Origin: Sphaerisporangium sp039871875
Lineage (GTDB): Bacteria > Actinomycetota > Actinomycetes > Streptosporangiales > Streptosporangiaceae
Assembly: GCF_039871875.1 (NCBI RefSeq)
Contig: NZ_JBDPMD010000008.1
Location: 186,001-250,000, forward strand
Direction of reading: 5' to 3'
DNA: 64,000 nt
Within the stretch, counting starts at the first letter, position 1. Each line of letters begins with the position of its first letter. Shown here piece by piece: positions 40,901 to 47,454 of this stretch. The notes under the pieces are model-generated. The model saw nothing but the letters and a program-made list of their open reading frames with translations, had not been told where the DNA came from and made no database searches. The position numbers were made by a program, and so were the translations under genes.

Positions 40901-42094
40901 GGCGACCTGGAGATCGTCCACACCGCGGGACAGGCGCCGCGGTACCGTCAGTATCTCAGGCTCGGCGGTGAGACGGTCGGCCGGCTGGACCACTCCGGCG
41001 GCGCGGTGTCACTGGAGCACTACGTCACCACCCCGCAGGGCCACCACGTCCTCGCGCTGAGCGGCACCACGGGAACGGCCACCCGCCTGGTGTCGTACGG
41101 CCCGTTCGGCGAGGTGCTGAGCGAGAGCGCCGCCGAGGACCGGTACGACCGGGAGTTCAACGGCAAGACCTTCGACCCCCTGGGCGGGCAGCTCTACTAC
41201 GGCTTCCGCTACTACGACCCGCTGGCGTTGCAGTGGACCTCGGCCGATCCGATGTTCCGCCCGGCGCCCGACCTGGACCCGGCCGACCCCAGGGCGGGGA
41301 ACCTCTACACCTTCACCGGCAACAACGCGGTCGGCATGGTGGACGGCACCGGCCTGTGCACCGGGGACGCCTACTCCGACGACTGCATCCCGGGGGGCTG
41401 GAGTCCGGGCGACTTCTCCCCGGCCGCCGGCCCGGATCACTTCACCCGGACGCAGGACCAGGTGTTCGCCGGATTGGCGGGTGCCGCGGCCGAGGGACTC
41501 CTGTTCATGACCCCCTATGTCGGCAGCCTGTACCAGGGCCTGTACCGGGGGGACTGGTCGCAGTTCAAGATCGAGCTCGCCATCGGCCTGGCCGGTGGGA
41601 TCATCGCGAAGGGCGCCAGGGTGGCCGTGCTGGCGAAGGCCGCCTCCCACGTGCCGGGGCGGACGCTCCAGCGGGTGGTGCACGGGACGGCGGCCGTGGT
41701 CGCGAGCCCGGCGGACGATGTCGTCGGGGCCGCCGCCGCCAAACCGGTCAGCCGGGTCGTCGGCAAGGCGGACGACCCCCTGGTGAACGAGATCATCGAG
41801 GCCATCGAGACCCGGTACCCGGGGCATGTCAGGGCGCAGGGCATCGCGATCATGAAGCCGGAGGGCGGCGTCTTCACCGACTTCGACATCGTGACCGGCA
41901 ACGCGGTGATCCAGGTGAAGACCGGGTCAGGGAGGCGAGCACTCGGCCAGGCCGTGCAGACCCAGGCACTCACCGACCTGCCGGTGATCGTCCACCTGCC
42001 CGACGCCTCGAAGTACGTGGTCAGGGAACTTGAGAAGGCCGGATTTCTCGTCACCCAGACGATGGAGGACCTGCTCGCCGTCATCGCGCCGTGA
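34943..42094 (+). CDS. giant secreted SpvB/TcB-RHS protein 3 with nuclease-like tail
   Basis: Protein of 2383 residues, third paralogue. Signal peptide about 1-30 (ending AAHAADG). SpvB region FRYEYPIEVPPGRKGQQPRVALEYDSS, then FG-GAP/VCBS loops (DVNGDHKVD, DVNGDGLPD, DLDYDGLPD, DVNADGLLD), a TcdB-like middle and RHS repeats. The core end is LYYGFRYYDPLALQWTSADPMF...NNAVGMVDGTGL; here the usual DPxGL is DGTGL. The tail (about 245 residues) has two hydrophobic stretches, then FTDFDIVTGNAVIQVKTGSG near residues 2312-2330. Its Asp...Gln-x-Lys spacing resembles a PD-(D/E)xK nuclease core. A DNA-targeting toxin is inferred. No immunity gene follows; the next genes are convergent. Confidence 0.85.
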   Translation: MLKRVLAQALAVSVAVSGFIVAVPPGAAHAADGRGNVEALADATSPKGVTLPGGSGGASASGSFRYEYPIEVPPGRKGQQPRVALEYDSSAPVHGGVAAGWRLPVPVVVADPEAGGFGGTGEDEAREPRNFLGPDGSPLVRDAKLPVAEGGAGYRGLGDTSFTRYEYLAGIEDEPYWWRAFRSDGVVLNYGLKSENPYTYAPLVRVVDPDGHELRYDYDVVGRTSDAVPADGRAREFLLRTIQYHAPGDTSAYARVRFDYAAPAFCGTVTDSTPAIGSRLDHRHGFALLSGTRKLTGVTTWAKRQAAGSPLTLARDYTLSYSGTDACGGTVTPYRELARIEQKAYAPGTGAVTALPPVTFTYGAAASYVRTQNYTSAQDLPGAAPPTSIRTVQAARAWEYVPGKPFFRCDFPFCPNPGTQNSSAKPKEEEVSNLLSRAQANGESMTAMWLDVNGDHKVDLLRRTGQVELGRPAPGTGGCQVEVWVNKGAAGFAKDPAAFSFSLRDALADVPVAAPPGSDGDGELLCTLSRSFSTANSGWHGDPGKPCADQDAKGWTAERGWGSMQQVTHHFADVTGDERPELISVPIASIHCPYASTHGTPPPGTGSSADADWADHVTIGGVKLTKRQRWVYVYRNTGTGFETTPSRVKLEDFGQVGPVVLPQASVTEVVRAANPYLTSDQPVTLTDVTGDGRVDAMTSGKPGDAAGTLRRGFGVLRFTGAATLPSGGSNRDLAPAWSYVHLINPPVDNPAYQYRGIASDVNGDGLPDALNVTETGTEIRYNTGSGFGTASTGDALPFSTNHPDTKRLVSRMTHAANPGWNGIATEQYGYHQTRMADLDYDGLPDALRYDAGEGGTLYLNGGTSWVTSAAVDDSVAEALAGRADLRGVARDGAGQPNESGDRSDYLWSREAEALDVNADGLLDLVADFDGDGGIEVRYARHIVDQAADRAAPARLMRTISNGYGARTTVKYGRSTTASKWVVDELTTSPGQGEPDVRQKFSYGAAVHRPNPYGQHRFRGFATTVTLHPGDPDDQGDDLSAVTVHRYDQDPAGRPGVTATVLGDDAYELRGGLGSVTTVMSVVRHTHHVKELNLYAGGMTSEYPSNVVLPGTVTSYTCDGATGQTYADCLESPAASVTEEIIWQSRSSGGAYVMETVSAAERRFVNADGRRENRRTTSTHNLAWSASAFHLAPATVADATVLDGQTGVAHGSVAFAYHDAGYHRPRTVTVTDPRAETRVTRYTYHAGGAANGRVRKVWRPEQVHRHGDGDDAPGATEVGYDRFGLYPVRVTGAAGHVVTSVTDPATGAVLESSGPGYVCRDGADQGTTPDPASACPFDDALRREGTIAVVDGLGRVRSVSRRPQDGSAAVVVAEAVYDDRAAYDSGGVTPVSATMKTRVSPYNLSSRKVETDGLGRAVKETTSQFPNPSRVVTHDYDHGGRVTRVPRGDGQTGTVDVRTVQDALGRVTSVHEIGRSFMPFAEYTYSGTRMTVRQGTPGDGSLPAESTLTYDPAGQLVTVAERSGTDGQGAPVHATTSYRYDGLGRTVSMIDPDGVRTEMTHDYAGNRLTVTAAGRTWKYGYDRNDSLVSITEPVPAGGSEAAHTHHRAYDDIGRVTSETDAVRDLDQDERTRLWLGTTEHHYDRAHPSIATTGAAALYQVGMPSWSTGPGGTIVHTYDAFAHRATTAETLPALPGAPEETVTVTTTHDAAGNPLTTAYGATAGGATTFTGRTIETGNDVDGTPATLRFAPETGKTITVVQDRDDSGAVTRRTVGTAQAPGFSGATVDYGRDTYGRLKSLLVTAGSAQRYKQSVQYFDNGQVRSIQEQLGDASIPVATTFHTYDHRRQLTSATQFGGAGYRGTFTYTAGGRMASADVDTGGAARALTRDVEHVYQSAGAPGGDPRRLDALRRADGTELASYEYDEPGNMTSRTLPDGGTVRQRWDGFRLREVAAPDGEKETYYYRGYDRVAAVRHGVDGAVVETRRWSGDLEIVHTAGQAPRYRQYLRLGGETVGRLDHSGGAVSLEHYVTTPQGHHVLALSGTTGTATRLVSYGPFGEVLSESAAEDRYDREFNGKTFDPLGGQLYYGFRYYDPLALQWTSADPMFRPAPDLDPADPRAGNLYTFTGNNAVGMVDGTGLCTGDAYSDDCIPGGWSPGDFSPAAGPDHFTRTQDQVFAGLAGAAAEGLLFMTPYVGSLYQGLYRGDWSQFKIELAIGLAGGIIAKGARVAVLAKAASHVPGRTLQRVVHGTAAVVASPADDVVGAAAAKPVSRVVGKADDPLVNEIIEAIETRYPGHVRAQGIAIMKPEGGVFTDFDIVTGNAVIQVKTGSGRRALGQAVQTQALTDLPVIVHLPDASKYVVRELEKAGFLVTQTMEDLLAVIAP

Positions 42095-42154
42095 CCGCCG
42101 GCGGGGCGGCCCGGCGCACGGCCGGCCGCCCCGGCCGGTGAGGAGGAAACGGAG

Positions 42155-42187
42155 CGGGCGGGACACCGGGTGCCGGTGGCCCGCCCG
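42155..42187. terminator. bidirectional terminator after RHS gene 3
   Basis: CGGGCGGG-A-CACCGG, loop GTG, CCGGTG-G-CCCGCCCG: 14 paired bases with one internal mismatch, between the convergent RHS gene 3 and the DUF6529 gene. Confidence 0.6.
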
Positions 42188-42210
42188 TCCCCCGTGGGAG
42201 TCGCGACCGC

Positions 42211-42780
42211 TCAGAAGGTGACCCCGATGGTGGTGAAGAACCACACCGAGGAGGTCAGCCAGAGCCCGGCGAGCGCGGTGAAGGCCAGCCCGCCCGCGAC
42301 GGGCAGGGCCCAGCCCGGGAGGCCCTTCCTGGGCAGGGCCAGCATCTTCGTGACGAACAGGCCGTAGAAGAAGCAGCCGAGGACGGAGTGGATCATCACC
42401 CGGGGCGAGTCGTAGGCCGCGCCGAGCGCGTACAGGCAGTGGAAGGCGACCGGGAGGGACAGCAGGAAGGCCAGGCGGCCCGACCAGCGGTGCACGGCGC
42501 CGATCCAGGGCAGGTCCAGCGTGATCCTGCCCCACATCACCAGCGCGGAGAAGACCTGCGCCAGGGCCAGGACGAAGACGCCGGTGGTCAGCCAGGCCTT
42601 CATCGCGAGCGGGCCGGAGAAGCCTGCCACGCTGACGGCGTAACCGGTGGGCTTGTGCAGCTCGCCGTACACGCCGAGGCTGACGCCGGTGAGGACACCG
42701 GCCAGGGCGGGTACCAGCAGAGCCGTCACACCGGGTGAGAGACGGCTTCCCGGCCGGGGCCCGGGGATGGTCCCGGTCAT
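42211..42780 (-). CDS. DUF6529-type membrane protein (possible haem b protein)
   Basis: Integral membrane protein of 189 residues with five or six helices. Conserved-looking His residues sit in VHRWSGRLAF, AFHCLYALG and IHSVLGCFFYG, a pattern reminiscent of cytochrome b561/ferric-reductase-like cores and of the actinobacterial DUF6529 family. Haem binding is inferred from His spacing only. Its ATG overlaps the stop of the upstream secreted-protein gene (ATGA), so the two are translationally coupled and probably work as a pair at the membrane, perhaps in electron transfer. The ECF-like promoter lies ahead of the upstream gene. Confidence 0.75.
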   Translation of the reverse strand: MTGTIPGPRPGSRLSPGVTALLVPALAGVLTGVSLGVYGELHKPTGYAVSVAGFSGPLAMKAWLTTGVFVLALAQVFSALVMWGRITLDLPWIGAVHRWSGRLAFLLSLPVAFHCLYALGAAYDSPRVMIHSVLGCFFYGLFVTKMLALPRKGLPGWALPVAGGLAFTALAGLWLTSSVWFFTTIGVTF

Positions 42781-43493
42781 TCGCCGCCTCCGAAGAACTC
42801 GTCGACGTCCTGGGGGTCGATCTCGGCGCCGTAGATCACCGTGGTCTGGCCGGGGCCGGGGATGTCCGCGGGGAACAGGTTGCCGTCGAGGCCGACCCGG
42901 CCGACCCGGGTGCCGTCCGGCAGGTAGATCCAGGCGCCGTCCAGCCGGGCGCCGCGTACCAGGGCGGTCGCCCGGTAGAGCCCGGAGGGCTTGGTGACGG
43001 CGGGCGCGGTGTACGCCCAGGACTTCCCGTCCAGCGTCAGCTCACCCCTCGCCCGGCCCCCGGCGAACTCCGCCGTGACCGTGGCGCCGCCGAAGCCGTC
43101 CAGGGTCACGCCGCCGTCCTTGACCTCGCCCTGGAACCAGGCTTCGGTCCTGCCGTCGCAGAAGTACGCGATCGCGTCGCCGCCGCGGACGGAGACGGCG
43201 ATCAGACCGGGCCTGCCGCGCACCCGCCCGGCGTAGTCGGCCTTCCGGGGAGCCACGGGCGCGGTGGCCGTGGGCCCGGGGGTGGCGGCCGTCGGCCCGG
43301 GGGTGGCGGCCGGGGTCGCGCCGTCCGCGGCGGGTGGGCTCGCCGCGGCGGGAGGCGGCGGATCGGTGATCGCGCCTGCGGCCGTCGCGCCGACGGCCGG
43401 GCCGCTGAGCACGGCCAGCGCCGCGGTGACCGCCGCACCGCCTGCCAGCGTGAGAAGGGGGCCTAGCCTGGTCATGGTTCCTGCCTTTGTCAT
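42777..43493 (-). CDS. secreted Pro/Ala-rich protein, unknown function
   Basis: Exported protein of 238 residues. A signal peptide (about 1-36, LLTLAGGAAVTAALAVLSG) leads to a Pro/Ala/Thr-rich linker with an internal repeat (ATPGPTAATPGPTATAP, about 60-76). A beta-rich C-terminal domain (about 85-238) includes GLIAVSVRGGDAIAYFCDG, GKSWAYTAPAV and a final acidic tail DPQDVDEFFGGGE. The family is not recognised. It overlaps the DUF6529 gene by four bases, which implies a functional pair. ATG 43493 has AGAGGA upstream; ATG 43475 with AGGA is an alternative. Confidence 0.7.
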   Translation of the reverse strand: MTKAGTMTRLGPLLTLAGGAAVTAALAVLSGPAVGATAAGAITDPPPPAAASPPAADGATPAATPGPTAATPGPTATAPVAPRKADYAGRVRGRPGLIAVSVRGGDAIAYFCDGRTEAWFQGEVKDGGVTLDGFGGATVTAEFAGGRARGELTLDGKSWAYTAPAVTKPSGLYRATALVRGARLDGAWIYLPDGTRVGRVGLDGNLFPADIPGPGQTTVIYGAEIDPQDVDEFFGGGE

Positions 43494-43514
43494 CGCTTTC
43501 CTCTTATGGAGGAG

Positions 43515-43541
43515 TACGACACGCCAGGCTTGACCGGTTTG
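43515..43541 (-). promoter_or_regulatory. ECF-type promoter of the secreted/DUF6529 pair
   Basis: Minus strand CAAACC (43541-43536), 17-base spacer, CGTA (43518-43515), about 20 bases before the ATG at 43493. The -35 has two departures from GGAACC and the leader is short. Confidence 0.4.
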
Positions 43542-43602
43542 TGGCAGGCATGCGGACGGCGCGGGGAGTTGTGCTCACCCGCGCCGTCTCATCGGATCGC
43601 GA

Positions 43603-44421
43603 TCAGCGGGTCACGCTCTCGCATCCGATGGGGGTGGGGTCGTCCTTCTGCTCGTCGGTGCTCTCGTCGGTGCGTGCGAGGTCACCGACGTCGGCGCCGC
43701 AGTCGATTCGCTTGTCGTGCATGCCGTCCCTGGCGTCCAGGATGTCGTGGCCGCCGCCGCCGGACAGGCGGTCCGCCCCGGTGCCGCCGACGAGCAGGTT
43801 GGCCTTGTCGTCGCCGGTGAGCGTGTCGTTGTGGCGGCTGCCGAGCACCCGCTCCACGGTGGTCAGGCTGTCCTTGTCGGCGTTCTCCGGCCGGCCGTCG
43901 GGGGCGGGCGCGCCGAGGTCGGCGACGATGCCGCTGGTGGCGCCGGTGTAGTCGACGGTGTCGAAGCCGTCCCCGCCGGTGTAGGCGATGGCGCTCGGCC
44001 CGGCGGCGACGCCGGCGTGGAAGGTGTCCGCGCCGGTCCCGCCGTCGACGGTGCCGCTCAGCGGGATGGTGCTGCGGAAGCTGTCGCTGCCGGCGCCGAG
44101 CCGGGCGTCGACTCTGCTCGCGGTGTACCCGCAGTGCACGAGGGTGACCGGCGCGCCCGCGGGGCGGTGGCAGCCTGGGCCGGGGGTGAGCTGGGCGGAA
44201 CCGGTGACGGCGACGACCGGCTGCCCGGGGCGGAGGAAGTCCCGCTCGACCCGGACGTCGTCGGCCGCGGCCGTCCCGACGTAGGTGACGACTCCGGCCA
44301 CGCGGCTGACCGTGGCCGTGGCTGCGGCCGCCTGCCCGGCGACGGCCGGCACGCCCACGGCCGCCGCGGTGAGCGCGGTGAGCGCGGCCAGGCGCACCCC
44401 GGAGGGAAATGAAGAAGGCAT
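43603..44421 (-). CDS. secreted RTX/haemolysin-repeat protein 1
   Basis: Exported protein of 272 residues. The signal peptide (about 1-34) ends in VAGQAAAA. Glycine/aspartate nonapeptide repeats of the RTX calcium-binding type follow: VDGGTGADTFHAG, TGGDGFDTVDYTG, LTGDDKANLLVGGTGADRLSGGGG. A late Cys pair (IDCGADVG...PIGCESV) probably forms a disulphide. These proteins usually fold on calcium outside the cell; the role here is unknown. ATG 44421 is chosen because GGAG lies six bases upstream. A paralogue lies at 61921, and both genes have the same ECF promoter class. Confidence 0.83.
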   Translation of the reverse strand: MPSSFPSGVRLAALTALTAAAVGVPAVAGQAAAATATVSRVAGVVTYVGTAAADDVRVERDFLRPGQPVVAVTGSAQLTPGPGCHRPAGAPVTLVHCGYTASRVDARLGAGSDSFRSTIPLSGTVDGGTGADTFHAGVAAGPSAIAYTGGDGFDTVDYTGATSGIVADLGAPAPDGRPENADKDSLTTVERVLGSRHNDTLTGDDKANLLVGGTGADRLSGGGGHDILDARDGMHDKRIDCGADVGDLARTDESTDEQKDDPTPIGCESVTR

Positions 44422-44466
44422 GTGTGCTCCCCGAACGCAGGTGAGGATGGTTCTCCGTCCCGGCAG

Positions 44467-44492
44467 TACGGAGCCGCCGGCGCCCTGGTTCC
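44467..44492 (-). promoter_or_regulatory. ECF-type promoter of RTX gene 1
   Basis: Minus strand GGAACC (44492-44487), 16-base spacer, CGTA (44470-44467), about 45 bases before the ATG at 44421. Confidence 0.6.
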
Positions 44493-44510
44493 CCACCGCA
44501 GGGGGAACTG

Positions 44511-44528
44511 ACAGGTCATCGACAGGGG
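44511..44528 (+). promoter_or_regulatory. SARP-like direct repeat upstream of peptide gene 1
   Basis: ACAGGTC-ATCG-ACAGGGG: two heptamers with an 11-bp period, 57 bases before the peptide ATG. GAAACT at 44536-44541, seven bases past the second heptamer, is a weak -10. The element matches the one upstream of peptide gene 2 at 14 of 18 positions. Heptamer repeats at 11-bp period upstream of the -10 are the known layout of SARP sites. Confidence 0.5.
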
Positions 44529-44585
44529 ACGGTCCGAAACTGGGGGTGTCGGTTTTCCCCGGGACCCCCGCCGGAGGTGAGCGAG

Positions 44586-44639
44586 ATGGATGAGTACTGC
44601 CGTGGCATCAGCCTGAACCACAGCCTGATCGTGCGCTGA
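44586..44639 (+). CDS. 17-residue peptide gene 1 (C-terminus SLNHSLIVR)
   Basis: Tiny ORF encoding MDEYCRGISLNHSLIVR. A near-perfect ribosome site GGAGGTGA lies seven bases before the ATG, and a strong hairpin starts a few bases after the stop. The C-terminus SLNHSxIVR-stop is shared with the 20-residue peptide at 57863-57925 (8 of 9 residues; the DNA of the last nine codons differs at few positions). No signal peptide or recognised RiPP motif is present. It sits between the RTX gene and an M14 carboxypeptidase gene. I do not recognise the family; a signalling or effector peptide matured at its N-terminus is one possibility. A 17-codon ORF alone would be weak evidence; the shared end, ribosome site, SARP-like repeat and terminator together make it convincing. 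Confidence 0.7.
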   Translation: MDEYCRGISLNHSLIVR

Positions 44640-44645
44640 GCCCTG

Positions 44646-44693
44646 GGGTGCGGTGACCGGGCGGGGTCACGCTCCTGCCCGGTCACCACCCCC
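44646..44693. terminator. terminator after peptide gene 1
   Basis: GGTGACCGGGC (44652-44662) pairs perfectly with GCCCGGTCACC (44677-44687), and the stem is extended by GGGGT/ACCCC outside a bulge. It starts seven bases after the peptide stop and may also end the convergent carboxypeptidase transcript. Confidence 0.75.
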
Positions 44694-44767
44694 ATCACCC
44701 TCACTCTTCCTGCTATACGGCGGTCAGTGCAGGGAGAGTTCCGCCGGATCGCGGTGAATCCGGGAAA

Positions 44768-47254
44768 TCATTGCCGCATGGCCCAGAAGACGGCCGCGGC
44801 GAGCTGCGCGTAGAGGCCCTTCGGGTGGTCGCGGAACAGCGGTTCGGTGCCGAACAGCACGACCCGTGTCCCCTGCTCCGACGTGCCGGAGACCACCGAG
44901 GGCCGCCCGGCCGCCTCGCCGGACCCACCGGTGCCGTCCGCGAAGGGGCGCCAGTGCCCGGCCACCAGCGGGTCGCCGGGGCCGTACCGCTGTTCGGCGG
45001 TCACGCCCGCGCCGAGCGCGGTGAACCAGATCGGGCGCGACACCAGCGAGTGCGGCGGCGCGTCCGCCACGATCGGCCCGGAGCCGTTGAGCACGGACAC
45101 CAGGCCGCTGGCCCGGCTGGGTCCCGCCTTCGCCGTCACGGGCAGCAGCCCGGTCTGGTCGTTGAACGTCGTCCCTGTGAGTCCCCGGGTGACCACGCCG
45201 CCCCTGGCGAGGAACTCGTCCAGGGCCCGGCGCGCGTCCGCGGTGAGCTGGGCGGCCTGCAACCCCGAGGAGACCAGCAGCACGTCCACGCCCGACCAGT
45301 CGAACCCGGCGTTGGCGATCTCGGTGGACACCGGGCGGACGTCGAAGTCCATGCCGCGCAGCGCGACCAGTTCCTCGGGGGCGACGGCCGCGGCGACGAC
45401 GGGCCTGCGGGCCGTCACCCCGGGCTCACCCGGCCCGGCGGCGCGGAATCGCACGCCGAAGCGCTCGGCGGCCTCGGCCGCCTGCCGTCGCGCGCCCGCG
45501 GGGACGACGAAGGTCCCGTCGGCGCGGCGGCGCAGCGTCACCCCCTGCCCGAGCAGGGCGTTGACCGCGGCGACGTCCTTGGCGTCCACCGGGCGGATCG
45601 CCAGGTCCGCGCCGGGCGGCCCGTCCACGCCGCCGGTGGGGGAGGCGGCGGTCACGTCGTGGCCCGGCAGGGCGGCCGGCCCGGACGCCACGACGTCGAC
45701 GGTCGCGCCCCACAGGAGGCGGTGGCTCCAGGCGGCGGTGTCGAAGGACGCGGGGACCCGGCCGGAGATGTCGGCGCCGGTCTCCAGCATGACGTTGGCG
45801 AGGGCACGTTTCGGCTGGTGCATGTCCACCAGGTAGGACCCGGCCGGGTAGGAACGCCCGCCGAGCGTGAACGGCCGGTCGGCCTGACGTACCCGGACGT
45901 CGTTGGCCACCAGGTGGTCCACCAGCCGCGCCGCGGCGGTCGCCGAGCGTTGCCCGTCCCCGGTGGGGACGACGTAGGCGCGGGGGAACTCGGTGGTGTA
46001 CCGGTCCTCGGGCCCCCACCCGGGGACGAAGCCGTCGGGCACGTGCCGCTGCGGCTCGCCCGCCGCGCCGCGCCGGAACATCTCGATCTGGCCGTCGATC
46101 AGCTCGGTGCGGTGCTCGTCCACGTACCCGAGCGCCGCCTGGATCGTCGCCTCCACCACGTCGGTGTTCTTGCGCCCGCGGCCGATCAGGTCGGTGCCCG
46201 GAGGCTGGTTGTTCATCTGCAGCGGGATCTCCACGGTGGAGGAGACGGCGCCGTGGTACATCGCGTACTGCGCGGTGTAGAAGGGCGCCCAGCCGTCCCA
46301 GTCACCGGGCGGCAGGTCGCGGAACGGGATGACCGGGTCGGCCGTCTCGGGGTGGCCGAGCGCCTCCACGGCCTGTTCCATGCGCAGCGCCGCGTCGAGC
46401 CCGTGCCCGATGAACAGGTCCATGTCGTAGTTCTGGCCGTGCGGCGGCGTGGTCGGCTCGATGAGGGTGCCGGCCACGTAGCCGTGCTCGTCCAGCATGA
46501 GCAGCGGCTGGGTGCGGATCAGCGTGTCCCGCATCGCCCGTGTCTCCGGCTGGGAGGCGGTGACGAAGTCGCGGTTGAGGTTGAAACCCTCGGCGTTGAA
46601 GTACGACCCGGCGACCCGGCCGTCGGGGTTGGAGCTCAGGCTGATGTGGATCCGGTTGCGCCGCAGCAGGGCGAGCGCCGCGTCGTCGGTCGTGGTGGCG
46701 AAGTGCTCGATGACGCGCAGCGCGCCGTCGGTGCCCTCCCACTCGTTGCCGTGGATGTTGGCGTTGACCCACAACGGCGTCTTGTACCCGGCGCGGAGCC
46801 GGGGGTCGCGCGCGGCGGCTTCGGGGTCGTCGCGGATCTCGTCGCGCCAGGCGGTCTGCTCGGCGGCCTGCTCCGGGGTCTCCGGGGCCGTCAGGGTGAC
46901 CAGGTAGAGGTCGCGGCCGAGCACGGACTCACCGGCCACCTCGACCGACACGCGGTCGCTCACCGACTGCAAGGTGTTGAGCTTGGGTGCGAGCGCGTGG
47001 TAGGGGACCAGCCCGAGCTCGACGGACTCGTCGGGGACCTCCTCGAAGACCCGCAGTTCGGTCCGCCGGGGATACCCCTGCTCCCCCCGGGGGCGGTTCG
47101 TCCCGGTGGCGCGGGCGTGTGGCGGCCGGGCGGCTTGGGCCGCGGCCGGGCCGCCGTCCCGGCGGACGGGCGGATCGGCGGCGGCGGGCGAAGCCGTGAT
47201 CGACACCGTGAGGACGGTGAGGACGGCGGCTGTTCGGAGCGCGATGGCACGCAA
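44768..47254 (-). CDS. secreted M14-family zinc carboxypeptidase
   Basis: Extracellular metallocarboxypeptidase of 828 residues. Signal peptide about 1-27. The M14 domain (about 80-400) shows zinc ligands in NIHGNEWEG (His-x-x-Glu), the substrate-binding SSNPDGR and FNLNRDF blocks, LMLDEHGY with a further His, and the catalytic Glu in SSTVEIPLQ. About 400 more residues follow, including GRSYPAGSYLVDMHQPKRAL and a glutamine-amidotransferase-like last part (VDVLLVSSGLQ, VVLFGTEPLFRDHPKG). This is a known long form of actinobacterial M14 proteins. TTG start with GGAGG five bases upstream. It is divergent from an NTF2-like gene across overlapping ECF-type promoters. Confidence 0.88.
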   Translation of the reverse strand: MRAIALRTAAVLTVLTVSITASPAAADPPVRRDGGPAAAQAARPPHARATGTNRPRGEQGYPRRTELRVFEEVPDESVELGLVPYHALAPKLNTLQSVSDRVSVEVAGESVLGRDLYLVTLTAPETPEQAAEQTAWRDEIRDDPEAAARDPRLRAGYKTPLWVNANIHGNEWEGTDGALRVIEHFATTTDDAALALLRRNRIHISLSSNPDGRVAGSYFNAEGFNLNRDFVTASQPETRAMRDTLIRTQPLLMLDEHGYVAGTLIEPTTPPHGQNYDMDLFIGHGLDAALRMEQAVEALGHPETADPVIPFRDLPPGDWDGWAPFYTAQYAMYHGAVSSTVEIPLQMNNQPPGTDLIGRGRKNTDVVEATIQAALGYVDEHRTELIDGQIEMFRRGAAGEPQRHVPDGFVPGWGPEDRYTTEFPRAYVVPTGDGQRSATAAARLVDHLVANDVRVRQADRPFTLGGRSYPAGSYLVDMHQPKRALANVMLETGADISGRVPASFDTAAWSHRLLWGATVDVVASGPAALPGHDVTAASPTGGVDGPPGADLAIRPVDAKDVAAVNALLGQGVTLRRRADGTFVVPAGARRQAAEAAERFGVRFRAAGPGEPGVTARRPVVAAAVAPEELVALRGMDFDVRPVSTEIANAGFDWSGVDVLLVSSGLQAAQLTADARRALDEFLARGGVVTRGLTGTTFNDQTGLLPVTAKAGPSRASGLVSVLNGSGPIVADAPPHSLVSRPIWFTALGAGVTAEQRYGPGDPLVAGHWRPFADGTGGSGEAAGRPSVVSGTSEQGTRVVLFGTEPLFRDHPKGLYAQLAAAVFWAMRQ

Positions 47255-47307
47255 GCGGCCTCCAGGGCAGCGAATGGATTCACGAGTGGCGCCAAGCCAC
47301 GGGATGG

Positions 47308-47334
47308 TCTACGGAAACGTGACGTCCATCGGTT
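47308..47334 (-). promoter_or_regulatory. ECF-type promoter of the M14 gene
   Basis: Minus strand CGAACC (47334-47329), 17-base spacer, CGTA (47311-47308), about 55 bases before the TTG start. Confidence 0.55.
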
Positions 47335-47336
47335 CG
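47311..47336 (+). promoter_or_regulatory. overlapping divergent ECF-like promoter of the NTF2-like gene
   Basis: GGAAAC (47311-47316), 16-base spacer, CGTG (47333-47336), on the opposite strand of the M14 promoter and almost entirely overlapping it. The leader to the GTG at 47455 would be about 110 bases. A weaker match than the others. Confidence 0.35.
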
Positions 47337-47454
47337 TGCCGGTCGCGTGGTCCATTACCCCCGGTCATCTAGGTGCTTTGTGGATCTTTGTCGGCTCGGT
47401 GGGGTTAGGGAGAGTTGTTGCCGTCGGAAAGATCACAAGCTGAGGGGAGAACCG

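Noticed and set aside
44771..47443. 890-codon plus-strand open frame opposite the M14 gene
   Set aside because: The minus strand encodes a complete M14 peptidase with signal peptide and zinc motifs; the opposite frame is a shadow.
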